Counted from the first letter of the stretch, positions 35,950 to 47,247 are shown. The stretch is 64,000 nt of DNA from Quisquiliibacterium transsilvanicum (GCF_014202215.1 NZ_JACHGB010000004.1:533255-597254), one strand, 5' to 3'. A program made the numbers and translations. Notes: generated from the letters alone by a model not told the origin.

Positions 35950-36210
35950 ATTCCTGTAGTGCAGCCTGGTGCAGTCAAAGGCGCGGCAACAAATGCCCGC
36001 GCCGGCCTTGCGGCTTCGGTGCCGCAACTGACTGCAACCCCCGGCCCGGCAATTCCGGGCCTGCCCCCTGAGGACCACGAGTCTTCCCGAGGCATCAGGC
36101 GGGACAGGCGCCGCGCCGGTTCGGCGCGGCTCGTGCGCAGCAGTACCAGCTCCCCTGGCGGGAATGCTCAATCGAACATCTGAAGCAATGCTCCGGTCGG
36201 GCGCACGCGG

Positions 36211-36921
36211 ATGAACACCGCGCAGGCAAGAATCGTCATCGAAGCGGCGCTGCTCTCTGCCGCTCAGCCGCTATCCATGGCCGACCTCCGGCGTCTGTTC
36301 GACGACGCGATCGATCCGGCCGCGATGCGTGAGCTGCTCGCCGGACTTCGCTCCGACTGGACCGACCGCGGCGTGCGCCTCGTTGAACTGGCCGGCGGCT
36401 GGCGCTTCCAGACCGCGCCTGAAGTCGCGCAGTTCCTGGCACGCCTGCACCCCGAGAAACCTCCCCGTTATTCGCGCGCCGTGCTCGAGACGCTCGCCAT
36501 CGTTGCGTACCGGCAGCCGGTGACCCGCGGAGACATCGAGGAGATCCGAGGTGTCACCGTGTCCTCGCAGGTGGTCCGCACGCTCGAGGAGCGCGGCTGG
36601 ATCGAGGTGATCGGCCACAAGGAGGTGGTCGGTCGCCCGGAGTTGCTGGCGACCACCCGCCAGTTTCTTGACGATCTCGGGCTTCGCTCGCTCGACGAAC
36701 TCCCGGAACTGACCGATCCCTCCGCGGCCGTGCCGTCCGGTGCGCTGGTCGAAGCCCTGGCTGCAGTGGCTGGCGCGAAGCCGTACGCGGGCGGCGAAAC
36801 GGGCGCGAGTTCGCCCCCCGAAATGCCGGATCCCGAAGTTCTCGCGCTCGCGCCGGAGCCTGGGGAACTGAACGACAACGCAGTCGAGCCCGTGCCCGCT
36901 GCAGAAGGAAACGCACCTTGA
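36211..36921 (+). CDS. scpB: Segregation and condensation protein B
   Basis: 236 residues. Two winged-helix domains: ARIVIEAALLSAAQPLSMADLRRLF and the conserved YSRAVLETLAIVAYRQPVTRGDIEEIRGV, then VVGRPELLATT. With ScpA and SMC it forms the condensin-like complex of chromosome segregation. A Glu/Pro-rich tail follows residue 175. scpA is not adjacent. The stop overlaps the rluB TTG start. Confidence 0.93.
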   Translation: MNTAQARIVIEAALLSAAQPLSMADLRRLFDDAIDPAAMRELLAGLRSDWTDRGVRLVELAGGWRFQTAPEVAQFLARLHPEKPPRYSRAVLETLAIVAYRQPVTRGDIEEIRGVTVSSQVVRTLEERGWIEVIGHKEVVGRPELLATTRQFLDDLGLRSLDELPELTDPSAAVPSGALVEALAAVAGAKPYAGGETGASSPPEMPDPEVLALAPEPGELNDNAVEPVPAAEGNAP

Positions 36922-38789
36922 ACGACGATACCCGTACGCCATCCGCCCCCGACGCCGGCGCGAATTCCGGACCGAATGCCGGTCCCGAGCAGGGCGGGCG
37001 CCCTCCGCGCTCCGGCTCCGGTCGCAGGCGAGGCCCCAAGGGCGGCTCCCGGCGGCGCGGCAAACCGGTCCAGCCTCGTGATGAGCAGGCCGTCCACGAG
37101 GGCGGGCAGCACATCGAGGCCTCGGCCAGTGCGCCGCGCGCCGCAGACGCGTCGGAGGCGCCGCAGCGCGGCGACCGAGGGCAGGGCGGAGCGCGGGCCG
37201 GCGGCCAGAGGCCCGGACGAGGATCGGGGCAGGGGCAGGGCCGGCGCCAGGGGCAGGGCCCGCTCCAGGGCCAGGGTGAAGGTCAAGGTCAAGGTCAAGG
37301 TCCGGCGCAGGGTCAAGGCGGGGGGCAGGGTCAAGGATCCGGCCAGGGCCAGGGGCCAACGCGCGGGCCGAGACGCCGCGGGCCGCGCCAGCCCGAGGCC
37401 GATCCGATTCCTTTCTACGCCGAGAATGCGGTCGTCGGACTGGGGGCGGGACGAAACGGCGGCAAGGCTGGCCGTGCAGTGGCGCTCGCGGCGATCGACG
37501 ACGAGTCCCTGCCGAAGCTGCACAAGGTGCTGGCCGACGCCGGAATCGGCTCCCGTCGCGACATGGAGGAATACATCGTCGCGGGGCGGGTCTCGGTCAA
37601 TGGCCAGCCAGCGCACGTCGGGCAGCGCATCGGCATCAACGACCAGGTCCGCGTCAACGGGCGGCTGCTGGTGCGCAAGCCGGACCAGGATGCGCCGAGG
37701 GTGCTGCTCTATCACAAGCCTTCGGGGGAGATCACCAGCCGGGACGACCCCGGCCAGCGCGCCACCGTCTTTGAGCGCCTGCCGCGCCTGAGGGGCGCCC
37801 GCTGGGTGTCCGTCGGCCGCCTCGACTTCAACACCGAAGGCCTGCTGGTCTTCACCACCTCCGGCGACCTCGCCAACCGGCTCATGCACCCGCGGTACGG
37901 CTGGGAGCGCGAGTATGCGGTCCGCGTGCTCGGCAGGATCGACGAGGAGGCGCGCGAGAAGCTGCTCGCGGGCATCCAGCTCGAGGACGGGCCCGCTTCC
38001 TTCACCACCCTGGAAGACGTCGGCGGCGACGGCGCGAATCGCTGGTATCGCGTGGTGATCGCCGAGGGGCGCAACCGCGAGGTGCGTCGAATGCTGGAGT
38101 CCGTCGGGCTGACGGTCAGCCGACTGGTGCGCGTCCGCTTCGGTCCCGTGGCGCTCCCGCGCGACCTGCCGCGCGGGCGCTGGATCGAGCTCGCCGACGG
38201 CGAACTGCTCGCGCTGATGCAGGCGGCCCGCGAGGCCTCCAAGGCAGCCGGCGGCGATGCCGGCGCCCAGGATTCGTCCGACCAGGAGGACGCCCGTGGC
38301 GCTGACGGCTCGCCGGACGACGACGACTTCGAGTTCGAGGACGATACGCAGGCTGCCATGCTCGGCCCGGCCCTTCCTGATCCCGAGGAGGCCTTCGACC
38401 CCAGGCTCGAAGACGAAGAATGGCAGCCCAATTCCGAGAATGCCCATCACGAGGGCATCACGCGGCTGGTTCGTAAAGGCGACCCGGGTGCCGCGAAGCC
38501 CGTTGGGCGGACAGGCGCCCGGCGCGGCGGGCCGCGCGGGCCCGCCGCGTTCGGGCTGCCGCCTCCGGCGGGTGGTTTCCGCGCCGGCGGTGGGCAGGGC
38601 GGGCCTGCGGGCGCGCCGGGCGGCGGCCGTCCGGGCGGGAATCGGCCGGGCGGCAAGCGTGGCGGAAGCAGCCGCGCCGCCGGACCGGGAGGCGGCGGTC
38701 GCGGACCGGGGGCCGGCGCGGGCGGTGGCGCAGGCAAGCCGCAGGGGGCTGCGCGCGGCCGTGGACGCAAGCGCTCGCCAAACGGCTGA
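36918..38789 (+). CDS. rluB: 23S rRNA pseudouridine synthase RluB-like, with low-complexity arms
   Basis: 623 residues, about twice the usual. Start TTG 36918 overlaps the scpB stop and has aagga 9 nt upstream. Residues 1-180 are low complexity with repeated Gln-Gly. The S4 RNA-binding domain follows (KLHKVLADAGIGSRRDMEEYI), then the RsuA/RluB synthase with GRLDFNTEGLL (catalytic D303) and EGRNREVRRMLESVG. After residue 440 come an acidic stretch and a Gly/Arg-rich RGG-like tail. The core probably modifies U2605 of 23S rRNA as in E. coli. The arms suggest RNA binding or assembly. Confidence 0.88.
   Translation: MNDDTRTPSAPDAGANSGPNAGPEQGGRPPRSGSGRRRGPKGGSRRRGKPVQPRDEQAVHEGGQHIEASASAPRAADASEAPQRGDRGQGGARAGGQRPGRGSGQGQGRRQGQGPLQGQGEGQGQGQGPAQGQGGGQGQGSGQGQGPTRGPRRRGPRQPEADPIPFYAENAVVGLGAGRNGGKAGRAVALAAIDDESLPKLHKVLADAGIGSRRDMEEYIVAGRVSVNGQPAHVGQRIGINDQVRVNGRLLVRKPDQDAPRVLLYHKPSGEITSRDDPGQRATVFERLPRLRGARWVSVGRLDFNTEGLLVFTTSGDLANRLMHPRYGWEREYAVRVLGRIDEEAREKLLAGIQLEDGPASFTTLEDVGGDGANRWYRVVIAEGRNREVRRMLESVGLTVSRLVRVRFGPVALPRDLPRGRWIELADGELLALMQAAREASKAAGGDAGAQDSSDQEDARGADGSPDDDDFEFEDDTQAAMLGPALPDPEEAFDPRLEDEEWQPNSENAHHEGITRLVRKGDPGAAKPVGRTGARRGGPRGPAAFGLPPPAGGFRAGGGQGGPAGAPGGGRPGGNRPGGKRGGSSRAAGPGGGGRGPGAGAGGGAGKPQGAARGRGRKRSPNG
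37227..37355 (+). repeat. Degenerate Gln-Gly coding repeats in rluB
   Basis: About 20 imperfect 6-bp units of the ggtcaa/ggccag/gggcag type, with three identical ggtcaa units in a row around 37280. They encode Gly-Gln dipeptides at residues about 104-146. Confidence 0.85.
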
Positions 38790-38803
38790 CAACACGCTAT
38801 AAT
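38775..38803 (+). promoter_or_regulatory. Promoter of the rimP-nusA-infB operon
   Basis: tcgcca (38775-38780), 17-bp spacer, perfect tataat (38798-38803). Start near 38810. The leader to rimP is about 100 nt and contains an intrinsic terminator. Confidence 0.65.
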
Positions 38804-38855
38804 CGTCGGATTCCAAGCGCCCGTTCAGCGATTACTGCCGGGCGTGCTCAAGAAG

Positions 38856-38879
38856 AATGGGCTGGCACAGCCCATTTTT
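38856..38879 (+). terminator. Leader terminator (attenuator) before rimP
   Basis: Inverted repeat aatgggctg/cagcccatt (38856-38864 with 38868-38876), 3-nt loop, then t-rich. It lies between the operon promoter and the rimP start. Transcripts would stop after about 70 nt unless polymerase reads through. NusA, made by this operon, is a natural candidate for feedback. Confidence 0.75.
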
Positions 38880-38912
38880 CATTTGTGCGCGCCCTGGCCT
38901 GAACGGGCCTTC

Positions 38913-39497
38913 ATGTCTAAAGGGCGCGTTCATTTGGAAGCACTGCAGGATATCGTCGAGCGAACCGTCGCAGCGATGGGTTACGAGCTCGTGGAGCTCG
39001 AGCTCGGCCAGCAAGGACTGTTGCGCGTTTTCATCGATGCGCCGGCAGGAATCCGGGTCGAGGACTGCGAGCGAGTGAGCCACCAGCTCTCGCATGTGCT
39101 CATGGTCGATGAGATCGACTACGAGCGGCTGGAGGTTTCTTCGCCAGGCCTGGACCGGCCGCTCAGGAAGCCGGCCGACTTTGTCCGCTTCGCGGGCGAG
39201 GAAGTCACGGTGCGGCTGAAGCGGCCCTTCGAGGGTCGCCGCAACTTCGAGGGAGTGCTGACCGTCGAGCCCGAAGGCCGCTTCGGCCTGGAGCTCGTCG
39301 TCGATGCCGTGCGCGCCAGCGTGCCTGGCAAGGGGCAGGCGGCCCGGCGCATCCCGAAGCTTCCGCCGCGCAAGCCGAAGGCAGCTGCAAGCCCCGCCGG
39401 AACGGGCGCAGCCGATGCGCCCGAAGCTACGCAGAAACTCGTGTTCGCGCTCGACGAGATCGATCGTGCGCGACTCGTACCGAAAGTGAAGTTCTAG
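38913..39497 (+). CDS. rimP: Ribosome maturation factor RimP
   Basis: 194 residues from ATG 38913. The N-terminal domain has [38 protein letters not shown] and the conserved [21 protein letters not shown]. The C-terminal Sm-like domain has a longer linker than usual (residues about 140-175, rich in Lys/Ala/Pro). RimP helps 30S subunit assembly. It heads the nusA-infB operon. No strong ribosome site is seen. Confidence 0.94.
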   Translation: MSKGRVHLEALQDIVERTVAAMGYELVELELGQQGLLRVFIDAPAGIRVEDCERVSHQLSHVLMVDEIDYERLEVSSPGLDRPLRKPADFVRFAGEEVTVRLKRPFEGRRNFEGVLTVEPEGRFGLELVVDAVRASVPGKGQAARRIPKLPPRKPKAAASPAGTGAADAPEATQKLVFALDEIDRARLVPKVKF

Positions 39498-39508
39498 GAG
39501 ATCTGGCG

Positions 39509-40996
39509 ATGAGCCGTGAAGTCCTCTTGCTGGTCGACGCGCTTGCGCGGGAAAAGAACGTGCCTCGCGAAGTGGTGTTCCAGGCGCTCGAGAGCGCGCT
39601 GGCGTCCGCGACCAAGAAGCTCTTCAAGGAAGAGGTCGACGCGCGCGTGTCGATCGATCGCATGAGCGGCGACTACGAGGCCTTTCGCCGCTGGCTGGTG
39701 GTGCCGGACGGCGAGCTCGAGGACCACGATCTGCAAATGATCCTGACCGAGGCGCAGAAGCAGGTGGCCGACGTTCAGGTGGGCGAATACATCGAGGAGG
39801 AGCTCGATGCGATCGAGCTCGGGCGCATCGGCGCCCAGGCCGCCAAGCAGGTGATCCTGCAGCGCATCCGCGATGCCGAGCGTGAGCAGATCATCACCGA
39901 CTTCCTGCAGCGCGGCGAGTCGATCATGTCCGGCACCATCAAGCGGATGGACCGCGAGGGCGCCGTGGTCGAGTCCGGCAAGGTCGAGGCCAGGCTGCCG
40001 CGCGACCAGATGATCCCGAAGGAAAACCTGAGGGTGGGCGACCGCGTGCGCGCCTATGTCCTGCGCGTGAACCGCGAAGGGCGCGGGCCGCAGCTGATCC
40101 TCTCGCGCACGTCGCCGGACTTCATCCGGCACCTGTTCGCGATGGAGGTTCCGGAGATCGAGCAGGGTCTGCTCGACATCAAGGCCGCCGCCCGCGATCC
40201 CGGTGTGCGCGCCAAGATCGCCGTCTACACACAGGATCGCCGCATCGATCCCATCGGCACCTGCGTCGGCGTGCGCGGCTCGCGCGTGCAGGCGGTGACC
40301 GGCGAGCTCGGCGGCGAGCGGGTCGACATCGTGCTGTGGTCCGAGGACCCGGCGCAGTTCGTGATCGGCGCGCTGGCGCCGGCGAACGTCTCGTCGATCG
40401 TGGTCGACGAGGACAAGCATTGCATGGACGTGGTCGTCGACGAGGACAACCTCGCCCTGGCGATCGGCACCGGCGGGCGCAACGTACGGCTCGCCTCCGA
40501 GCTCACCGGCTGGCAGATCAACATCATGTCGGCTGCCGAGTCCCAGGAGAAGTCCGAGGGCGAGCGCGCGGCGATCCGCGACGTCTTCATGGGCCGGCTC
40601 GACGTGGACCAGGAGGTCGCCGACATCCTGATCGACGAGGGGTTCACGAGCATCGAGGAGGTGGCCTACGTGCCGATCAACGAGATGCTCGAGATCGAGT
40701 CCTTCGACGAGGACACGGTCAACGAGCTGCGCACCCGGGCGCGCAACGTGCTCCTCACCGAGGCGATCGCCACCGAGGAGAAGATCGAACAGACCGCCGA
40801 GGACCTGCTGTCGCTCGACGGCATGGACCGCGAGCTGGCGGCGAAGCTCGCCGACGCCGACGTGCACACGCGCGACGAGCTGGCCGAGCTGGCGGTCGAC
40901 GAGCTCGTCGAGGCCACCGGCATCGACGAGGAGCGCGCCAAGGCGCTGATCCTGAAGGCGCGCGAGCATTGGTTCACCGCCGGCGAATCGGCTTGA
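39509..40996 (+). CDS. nusA: Transcription termination/antitermination factor NusA
   Basis: 495 residues with the full proteobacterial layout: N-terminal RNAP-binding domain, S1 domain ([15 protein letters not shown]), two KH domains ([26 protein letters not shown] and [17 protein letters not shown]), and two C-terminal helix-hairpin-helix AR domains. It controls pausing, intrinsic termination and antitermination. taggag precedes ATG 39509. It is 11 bp after rimP and 35 bp before infB. Confidence 0.97.
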   Translation: MSREVLLLVDALAREKNVPREVVFQALESALASATKKLFKEEVDARVSIDRMSGDYEAFRRWLVVPDGELEDHDLQMILTEAQKQVADVQVGEYIEEELDAIELGRIGAQAAKQVILQRIRDAEREQIITDFLQRGESIMSGTIKRMDREGAVVESGKVEARLPRDQMIPKENLRVGDRVRAYVLRVNREGRGPQLILSRTSPDFIRHLFAMEVPEIEQGLLDIKAAARDPGVRAKIAVYTQDRRIDPIGTCVGVRGSRVQAVTGELGGERVDIVLWSEDPAQFVIGALAPANVSSIVVDEDKHCMDVVVDEDNLALAIGTGGRNVRLASELTGWQINIMSAAESQEKSEGERAAIRDVFMGRLDVDQEVADILIDEGFTSIEEVAYVPINEMLEIESFDEDTVNELRTRARNVLLTEAIATEEKIEQTAEDLLSLDGMDRELAAKLADADVHTRDELAELAVDELVEATGIDEERAKALILKAREHWFTAGESA

Positions 40997-41031
40997 CGAC
41001 GAGATACGGCGAGGTGAGCGGAAGGATGACG

Positions 41032-43854
41032 ATGTCTAGCACGAATGTTGAGAAGTTTGCGGCCGAACTCAAGGTCCCGGCAGAGGTCCTGCTCGAGCAG
41101 CTGCGTGATGCGGGCGTGAACAAGAGCTCGCCTGCCGACCCGCTCTCCGAGGCCGACAAGGAGCAGCTGCTCGCGGCGCTGCGCCGCGCGCACGGCTCTG
41201 ACGATGCCGCGAAGAAGAAGATCACGCTGACGCGCAAGCAGACCTCCGAGATCAAGCAGGCCGACGGCACCGGCCGGGCGCGCACGATCCAGGTCGAAGT
41301 CCGCAAGAAGCGCGTGTTCGTCAAGCGCGAGCACGGCGACGTGGCCACCGAGGTTCCCGCGCCGCCGCCGGCGCCCGAGGCCGAGCCGACTCCGTCGCCC
41401 GTCGAGCTCGAGCAGCAGCGGCTGCGCGAGGAAGAGGATCGCCGGGAGCGCGAGCTCCTCGAGCGCCAGGCCACCGAGCTGCGCGAGAAGCAGGAACTCC
41501 TCGAGCGCGAGCGCCAGCTCGAGGCCGAGGCCGCCGCCGAAGCCGCCCGTCGCGAGGAGGCCGCGCGCATCGAGCGCGAGAAGGCCGCCGCGATGCAGTC
41601 CGAAGAGCCGGCCGGCGACCGCCAGCGTGCCGGCGAGGAAGCTGCCGCCGCCGCCGAAGCCGCCCGTAAGGCGCAGGCGGATGCCGAGGCCCAGGTTGCT
41701 GCGCGCCGCGCCGTCGAGAACGAGGTCGCGGAGATCAACCGGCTGATGAGCATGCAGCGCCGTCCGCAGCCCAAGGTCGTGGAGGCGCCGCCGCCCGCGC
41801 CGGTTGCAAAGCCGGTTGCAGCTGCTCCCGTCGCCGGGAAGGCCGCGCCCACGGGCACGCTGCACAAGCCCGCCACCGCGAAGCCGGCTGCGCCTGCGGC
41901 TGGTGACAGCAAGGACAAGAAGCACGTCAAGTCCGAGAAACTCTCTTCCTCGTGGCACGAGGAAGGCGCCAAGCGCCGGGCCCTGAAGACCCGCGGCGAT
42001 TCCGGCGGCGCGAGCGGCTGGCGCGGCGGTCCGCGCGGCGGACGCCATCGCGGCGATCACCGCGAAGAGTCCTCGTACAGCCAGCCGACCGAACCGGTGG
42101 TCCGGGAAGTGCACGTGCCCGAGACCATCTCGGTCGCGGATCTTGCCCACAAGATGTCGGTCAAGGCAGCCGAGGTCATCAAGAAGCTGATGCAACTCGG
42201 CCAGATGGTCACGATCAACCAGGTGCTCGACCAGGACACCGCGATGATCCTCGTCGAGGAGCTCGGCCACAAGGCAGTGGCCGCCAAGCTCGACGATCCC
42301 GAGACCTTCCTCGAACTGACCTCCGGCGGCGTCGAGGCCGAGCTGCTGCCGCGGCCGCCGGTCGTCACCGTGATGGGTCACGTCGACCACGGCAAGACCT
42401 CGCTGCTCGACTACATCCGCCGCGCGAAGGTTGCGCAGGGCGAGGCGGGCGGCATCACCCAGCACATCGGCGCGTATCACGTCGAGACGCCGCGCGGCGT
42501 CGTCACCTTCCTGGATACGCCGGGTCACGAGGCGTTCACCGCGATGCGCGCACGCGGCGCGAAGGCGACGGACATCGTCATCCTCGTGGTTGCCGCCGAC
42601 GACGGCGTGATGCCCCAGACGATCGAGGCGATCCACCACGCGAAGGCCGCTGAGGTGCCGATCGTGGTCGCCATGAACAAGATGGACAAGCCTGATGCGA
42701 ATCCCGAGCGTGTCAAGCAGGAACTGATCGCCCACCAGGTGCTCTCCGAGGAGTACGGCGGCGACGTGCCGGTGGTGGCAGTGTCCGCCAAGACCGGGAT
42801 GGGCATCGACGAGCTGCTCGAGAACGTGCTGCTGCAGGCCGAGGTGCTGGAGCTGAAGGCTCCGGCAGAGGGCCCCGCCAAGGGCCTGGTGATCGAGGCG
42901 AGGCTGGACAAGGGCCGCGGCCCGGTCGCCACCGTGCTGGTGCAGTCGGGCAAGCTCTCCAAGGGCGACATCGTCCTGGCGGGAAGCGTGTTCGGCCGGG
43001 TTCGCGCCATGCTCGACGAGAACGGCAAGCCGGTCACCGAGGCCGGCCCCTCGATTCCCGTCGAGATCCAGGGTCTGCAGGAAGTTCCCGCGGCGGGCGA
43101 GGAAGTCATCGTGCTCGGCGACGAGCGCAAGGCGCGCGAGATCGCGCTGTTCCGCCAGGGCAAGTTCCGCGACGTCAAGCTCGCTCGCCAGCAGGCGGCC
43201 AAGCTCGAGAACATGTTCGAGCAGATGGGCGAGGGCGGCACGCAGACCCTGCCGCTGATCATCAAGGCCGACGTGCAGGGCTCGCAGGAGGCGCTCGCCC
43301 AGTCGCTGATCAAGCTGGGCACCGACGAGGTCAGGGTGCAGGTGGTGCATGCCGGCGTCGGCGGCATCACCGAGGGCGACGTCAACCTGGCGATCGCATC
43401 GAAGGCCGTGCTCATCGGCTTCAACGTGCGTGCCGACCAGCAGTCGCGTCGCCTGGCCGAGTCCAACGGCGTCGACATCCGCTACTACAACATCATCTAC
43501 GACGCGGTCGACGAGGTGAGGGCGGCGATGGTCGGGATGCTGTCGCCCGAGAAGAAGGAAGAGATCATCGGTCTCGTCGAGATCCGCCAGGTCATCTCGG
43601 TCTCGCGAATCGGCAACGTGGCGGGCTGCATGGTGCTCGAGGGCGTCGTGCGGCGCGGCGCGCAGGTCCGCCTGCTGCGCGACAACACGGTGGCCTGGAG
43701 CGGCGAGCTCGATTCGCTGAAGCGCTACAAGGACGACGCGCGCGAGGTCAAGGAAGGCTTCGAGTGCGGCCTGACGCTGCGGGGCTTCAACGACATCAAG
43801 GAAGGCGACCAGCTCGAGGTCTTCGAGGTGAAGGAAGTGGCCCGCACGCTATGA
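41032..43854 (+). CDS. infB: Translation initiation factor IF-2
   Basis: 940 residues. ATG 41032 is chosen because ggaagg lies 6 nt upstream; ATG 41026 is too close to it. The N-terminal half holds IF2_N folds and a long charged helix (Glu/Arg/Ala-rich, residues about 120-240). The GTPase has GHVDHGKT (449-456), DTPGHEAF and NKMDKP. C-terminal domains bind formylmethionyl-tRNA ([24 protein letters not shown]). The gene is in the standard nusA-infB-rbfA-truB order. Confidence 0.97.
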   Translation: MSSTNVEKFAAELKVPAEVLLEQLRDAGVNKSSPADPLSEADKEQLLAALRRAHGSDDAAKKKITLTRKQTSEIKQADGTGRARTIQVEVRKKRVFVKREHGDVATEVPAPPPAPEAEPTPSPVELEQQRLREEEDRRERELLERQATELREKQELLERERQLEAEAAAEAARREEAARIEREKAAAMQSEEPAGDRQRAGEEAAAAAEAARKAQADAEAQVAARRAVENEVAEINRLMSMQRRPQPKVVEAPPPAPVAKPVAAAPVAGKAAPTGTLHKPATAKPAAPAAGDSKDKKHVKSEKLSSSWHEEGAKRRALKTRGDSGGASGWRGGPRGGRHRGDHREESSYSQPTEPVVREVHVPETISVADLAHKMSVKAAEVIKKLMQLGQMVTINQVLDQDTAMILVEELGHKAVAAKLDDPETFLELTSGGVEAELLPRPPVVTVMGHVDHGKTSLLDYIRRAKVAQGEAGGITQHIGAYHVETPRGVVTFLDTPGHEAFTAMRARGAKATDIVILVVAADDGVMPQTIEAIHHAKAAEVPIVVAMNKMDKPDANPERVKQELIAHQVLSEEYGGDVPVVAVSAKTGMGIDELLENVLLQAEVLELKAPAEGPAKGLVIEARLDKGRGPVATVLVQSGKLSKGDIVLAGSVFGRVRAMLDENGKPVTEAGPSIPVEIQGLQEVPAAGEEVIVLGDERKAREIALFRQGKFRDVKLARQQAAKLENMFEQMGEGGTQTLPLIIKADVQGSQEALAQSLIKLGTDEVRVQVVHAGVGGITEGDVNLAIASKAVLIGFNVRADQQSRRLAESNGVDIRYYNIIYDAVDEVRAAMVGMLSPEKKEEIIGLVEIRQVISVSRIGNVAGCMVLEGVVRRGAQVRLLRDNTVAWSGELDSLKRYKDDAREVKEGFECGLTLRGFNDIKEGDQLEVFEVKEVARTL

Positions 43855-43862
43855 GCGTGCGG
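43842..43862 (+). other. Hairpin across the infB stop codon
   Basis: Perfect 9-bp inverted repeat (43842-43850 with 43854-43862) around a 3-nt loop, overlapping the infB stop codon at 43852-43854. No T-run, so it is more likely an mRNA stability or processing element than a terminator. Confidence 0.45.
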
Positions 43863-43903
43863 CCCGCTTACCGATCCACCCGACCGGCTGCCCGGAGAAT
43901 GCA

Positions 43904-44284
43904 TTGAGCCGTCAAACGAGAGGCCCCGCCGGCGGTCGCGCCCCGCGCGTGATCGAGCAGATCCATCACGAGCTCGCGAACATGATTCGCGGCGAATTGA
44001 AGGATCCGCGGGTGGGGATGGTCACCGTGACCGGCGTCGAGCTGACGGCGGACTACGCCTACGCGACCGTGTATTTCACCGTGCTGCCGGACGATCCGGA
44101 ATCGGTGGCGTCCACCCTGGCGGGCTTGCGGCGGGCTGCAGGCTTCCTTCGCTCGCAGCTTTTCCGCCGCATCCGCATCCACACCACGCCGGAGCTTCGC
44201 TTCGCGCACGACACCTCGACCGCCCATGGCATGTCGATGTCGCGCCTGATCGACGAAGCGAACCTGCGCCGGGCGGACGACTGA
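43904..44284 (+). CDS. rbfA: Ribosome-binding factor A
   Basis: 126 residues from TTG 43904 with ggag 10 nt upstream. The KH-like fold shows VIEQIHHELANMIRGELKDPRVGMVTVTGVELTADYAYATVYF and FLRSQLFRRIRIHTTPELRFAHD. RbfA matures 16S rRNA 5' ends in 30S subunits under cold or fast growth. Between infB and truB in the usual operon. Confidence 0.95.
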   Translation: MSRQTRGPAGGRAPRVIEQIHHELANMIRGELKDPRVGMVTVTGVELTADYAYATVYFTVLPDDPESVASTLAGLRRAAGFLRSQLFRRIRIHTTPELRFAHDTSTAHGMSMSRLIDEANLRRADD

Positions 44285-44345
44285 CCCGGAGCATCGGTGG
44301 CGGTGCGTCGCCCTGCGCGTCGCACCGAACCGGCAGCCAATCCGC

Positions 44346-45314
44346 ATGAACACCCAACGCAAGCAACGCGACTGCATCGACGGGCTGCTGCTGCTCGACA
44401 AGCCGAAGGGCATGACGTCCAACGATGCCCTGCTGCGCGCGCGGCGGCTGTTCAACGCGCGAAAGGCGGGTCATGGCGGCACCCTGGATCCGATGGCGAG
44501 CGGGCTGCTTCCGATCGCTTTCGGCGAGGCGACCAAGTTCGCTGGCGACGCGCTGGGCGCCGACAAGGCCTATCTCGCTGAATTCACGTTCGGCATCACC
44601 ACCGACACTGGCGACGCCGAAGGCGCGATCCTTGAGCGGCGGCCGGTGGACCTGGCGCAGGCGCAGGTGCGCGCGGCGGCGGACGGGTTCCTCGGCGAGA
44701 TCGACCAGGTCCCGCCGATGTACTCGGCGCTCAAGCGCGACGGCCGTCCGCTCTACGAATATGCGCGCGCCGGCATCACGCTCGAGCGCGCTCCACGCCG
44801 CGTCACGATCCGCAGCATCGACCTGATCGACTTCGGCCCGGTGGCCGAGGTCGCTGCCGGCGAGCCCGGCTCGCTGCGGGCGGTGCTGCGCGTGGCCTGC
44901 AGCAAGGGCACCTACATCCGCACCCTGGCCGAGGACATCGGCGCAGTGCTGGGCTGCGGCGCGCACCTGAGCGCGCTGCGCCGCGAGCGCGTTGGCGCGC
45001 TGGGCCTGGCCGGTTCAGTGAGCCTGGACCGACTCGAGGCGATGACTCCTGCCGAGCGGCTCGCGTGCCTGGCGCCGGTCGATTCGCTGCTGGCGGCGCT
45101 GCCACGCGTGCTGCTTGACGAAGAACATGCGCGCCGTTTCCTGCACGGCCAGCGCTTGCGCGTGCCGCTGGCGGAGCCGCGCCAGGCCGATCCCCGAGTG
45201 CGCGTTTACCTGCGCGATGCGCTGCTCGGAATCGCCACGCTGGACGGCGGCCTGCTGGTGCCGCAGCGGCTGGTCGGCAATGCGCAGGAACCTGCCGCCG
45301 CGGATGCGCAATGA
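44346..45314 (+). CDS. truB: tRNA pseudouridine-55 synthase
   Basis: 322 residues. Motif I is [16 protein letters not shown], the catalytic region [16 protein letters not shown] contains the active-site Asp, followed by [18 protein letters not shown] and [15 protein letters not shown]. It makes pseudouridine 55 in the T loop of all tRNAs. The C-terminal PUA-like part is present. typA starts 43 bp later. Confidence 0.96.
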   Translation: MNTQRKQRDCIDGLLLLDKPKGMTSNDALLRARRLFNARKAGHGGTLDPMASGLLPIAFGEATKFAGDALGADKAYLAEFTFGITTDTGDAEGAILERRPVDLAQAQVRAAADGFLGEIDQVPPMYSALKRDGRPLYEYARAGITLERAPRRVTIRSIDLIDFGPVAEVAAGEPGSLRAVLRVACSKGTYIRTLAEDIGAVLGCGAHLSALRRERVGALGLAGSVSLDRLEAMTPAERLACLAPVDSLLAALPRVLLDEEHARRFLHGQRLRVPLAEPRQADPRVRVYLRDALLGIATLDGGLLVPQRLVGNAQEPAAADAQ

Positions 45315-45357
45315 CGCGCCGGCGGCCCCCCAAGAATTCACCCTGGACCCATCACCA

Positions 45358-47235
45358 ATGACTTCACAGATCCGCAACATCGCGATCATCGCGCACGTCG
45401 ACCATGGCAAGACCACGCTGGTCGACCAGCTGCTGCGGCAGTCCGGCACCTTCCGGAGCCACCAGCAGGTGACCGAGCGCGTCATGGACAGCAACGACAT
45501 CGAGCGCGAGCGGGGCATCACCATCCTCGCCAAGAACTGCGCGGTCGATTACGAGGGCACCCGCATCAACATCGTCGATACCCCGGGGCACGCCGACTTC
45601 GGCGGCGAGGTGGAGCGGGCGCTGTCGATGGTCGACGGCGTGGTGCTGCTGGTGGACGCGGTCGAAGGTCCGATGCCGCAGACCCGCTTCGTCACCCGCA
45701 AGGCGCTGGCGCTGGGCCTGCGTCCGATCGTGGTGGTGAACAAGGTGGACCGCCCGGGTGCGCGCCCCGACTGGGTGGTGAACCAGACCTTCGACCTGTT
45801 CGACAAGCTCGGCGCCAACGACGAACAGCTCGACTTCGCAGTCGTCTACGCCTCGGCGATCAACGGCTTCGCGCTGGAGCGCATGGAGGACATGCCGGAG
45901 GACGGCGTCGACGGTCCGGGCGACGCTGCTTCCGAGGGCTTGTCGATGAAGCCGCTGTTCGATGCGATCCTGCGCCAGGTTCCGGCCCGCAAGGACGATC
46001 CGGACGGTCCGCTGCAGTTCCAGATCTCGGCGCTCGACTACTCCAGCTACGTCGGCAAGATCGGCGTCGGCCGCATCAATCGCGGCCGGGTGCGCGCGGG
46101 CCAGCAGGTGATCGTGCTTTACGGCGATCCCGCGACGACCGGCGTTGCCGCGGTGACCGCGAAGGTCAACCAGGTGCTGCGCTACAAGGGGCTCGAGCGC
46201 GGCGCGGTGGACGAGGCCGAGGCCGGCGACATCGTCGCGATCACCGGCATCGAGGCGCTGGACATCGGCACCACGGTGTGCGATGTCGGCACCCCGGAAG
46301 CGCTTGTCCCCATCACGATCGACGAGCCGACGATGTCGATGGAGTTCCTGGTGAACACCTCGCCGATGGCCGGCCGAGAAGGCAAGTTCGTCACCAGCCG
46401 GCAGATCCGCGAGCGCCTCGAGCGCGAGCTGAAGGCCAACGTGGCGCTGCGCGTCGAGTTCACCAGCGATTCCGACACCTTCATCGTGTCCGGGCGCGGC
46501 GAGCTTCACCTGACCATCCTGCTGGAGAACCTGCGCCGCGAAGGCTACGAGCTGGCGGTGTCGCGGCCCAAGCCGAAGGTGCGCATCGTGGCCGGCGAGC
46601 GCGAGGAGCCCTACGAACTGCTGACGGCAGACCTCGAGGAGTCGCATCAGGGCGGCGTGATGGAGCTGCTCGGCCGCCGCAAGGGCGAGCTGCTGAACAT
46701 GGAGCCGGACGGCAAGGGCCGTGTGCGCCTCGAGTACCGGGTGCCGGCCCGTGGCCTGATCGGCTTCCACAACGAGTTCCTGAACCTCACGCGCGGCACC
46801 GGTGTCATGAGCCACGTCTTCGACGCCTACGGCGCGTGGGCCGGCGACATCGAGGACCGGCGCAACGGCGTACTGATCTCGCAGGACGACGGCGATGCGG
46901 TGGCCTATGCGCTCTGGAAGCTGCAGGAGCGCGGCCGCATGTTCGTCAAGCCCGGCGACGCTCTGTACGAGGGCATGATCATCGGCATCCACACGCGGGA
47001 CAACGACCTGGTCGTCAACCCGGTGAAGGAGAAGAAGCTCACCAACGTGCGCTCGTCCGGCAAGGACGATGCGATCGTGCTGACGCCGCCGATCCAGCTG
47101 ACGCTGGAGAAGGCGGTGGAGTTCATCGCCGACGACGAACTGGTCGAGCTCACGCCCAAGAGCATCCGGCTGCGCAAGCGGCTGCTGAAGGAGCATGAGC
47201 GCAAGCGCGCCTCGCGCGACACCGAAGCCGCCTGA
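45358..47235 (+). CDS. typA: Ribosome-associated GTPase TypA/BipA
   Basis: 625 residues. The P-loop is AHVDHGKTT, switch [16 protein letters not shown], and NKVDRP gives guanine specificity. Domains II to V follow, ending in [21 protein letters not shown] as in E. coli BipA. It helps 50S assembly and growth at low temperature. It starts 43 bp after truB and may share the operon. An insert of about ten residues lies near [14 protein letters not shown]. Confidence 0.96.
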   Translation: MTSQIRNIAIIAHVDHGKTTLVDQLLRQSGTFRSHQQVTERVMDSNDIERERGITILAKNCAVDYEGTRINIVDTPGHADFGGEVERALSMVDGVVLLVDAVEGPMPQTRFVTRKALALGLRPIVVVNKVDRPGARPDWVVNQTFDLFDKLGANDEQLDFAVVYASAINGFALERMEDMPEDGVDGPGDAASEGLSMKPLFDAILRQVPARKDDPDGPLQFQISALDYSSYVGKIGVGRINRGRVRAGQQVIVLYGDPATTGVAAVTAKVNQVLRYKGLERGAVDEAEAGDIVAITGIEALDIGTTVCDVGTPEALVPITIDEPTMSMEFLVNTSPMAGREGKFVTSRQIRERLERELKANVALRVEFTSDSDTFIVSGRGELHLTILLENLRREGYELAVSRPKPKVRIVAGEREEPYELLTADLEESHQGGVMELLGRRKGELLNMEPDGKGRVRLEYRVPARGLIGFHNEFLNLTRGTGVMSHVFDAYGAWAGDIEDRRNGVLISQDDGDAVAYALWKLQERGRMFVKPGDALYEGMIIGIHTRDNDLVVNPVKEKKLTNVRSSGKDDAIVLTPPIQLTLEKAVEFIADDELVELTPKSIRLRKRLLKEHERKRASRDTEAA

Positions 47236-47247
47236 GCGCGGCCCACC

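Noticed and set aside
36043-36061. GC hairpin after initiator tRNA as a terminator
   Set aside because: A 7-bp stem with no T-run, about 95 nt after the tRNA; not convincing.
37227-37355. CRISPR-like repeats
   Set aside because: Units are 6 bp, without spacers, in frame and coding for Gly-Gln.
40666-43350. 894-residue open frame opposite nusA and infB
   Set aside because: Low-complexity His/Leu/Asp/Gly translation with no domain; nusA and infB are certain.
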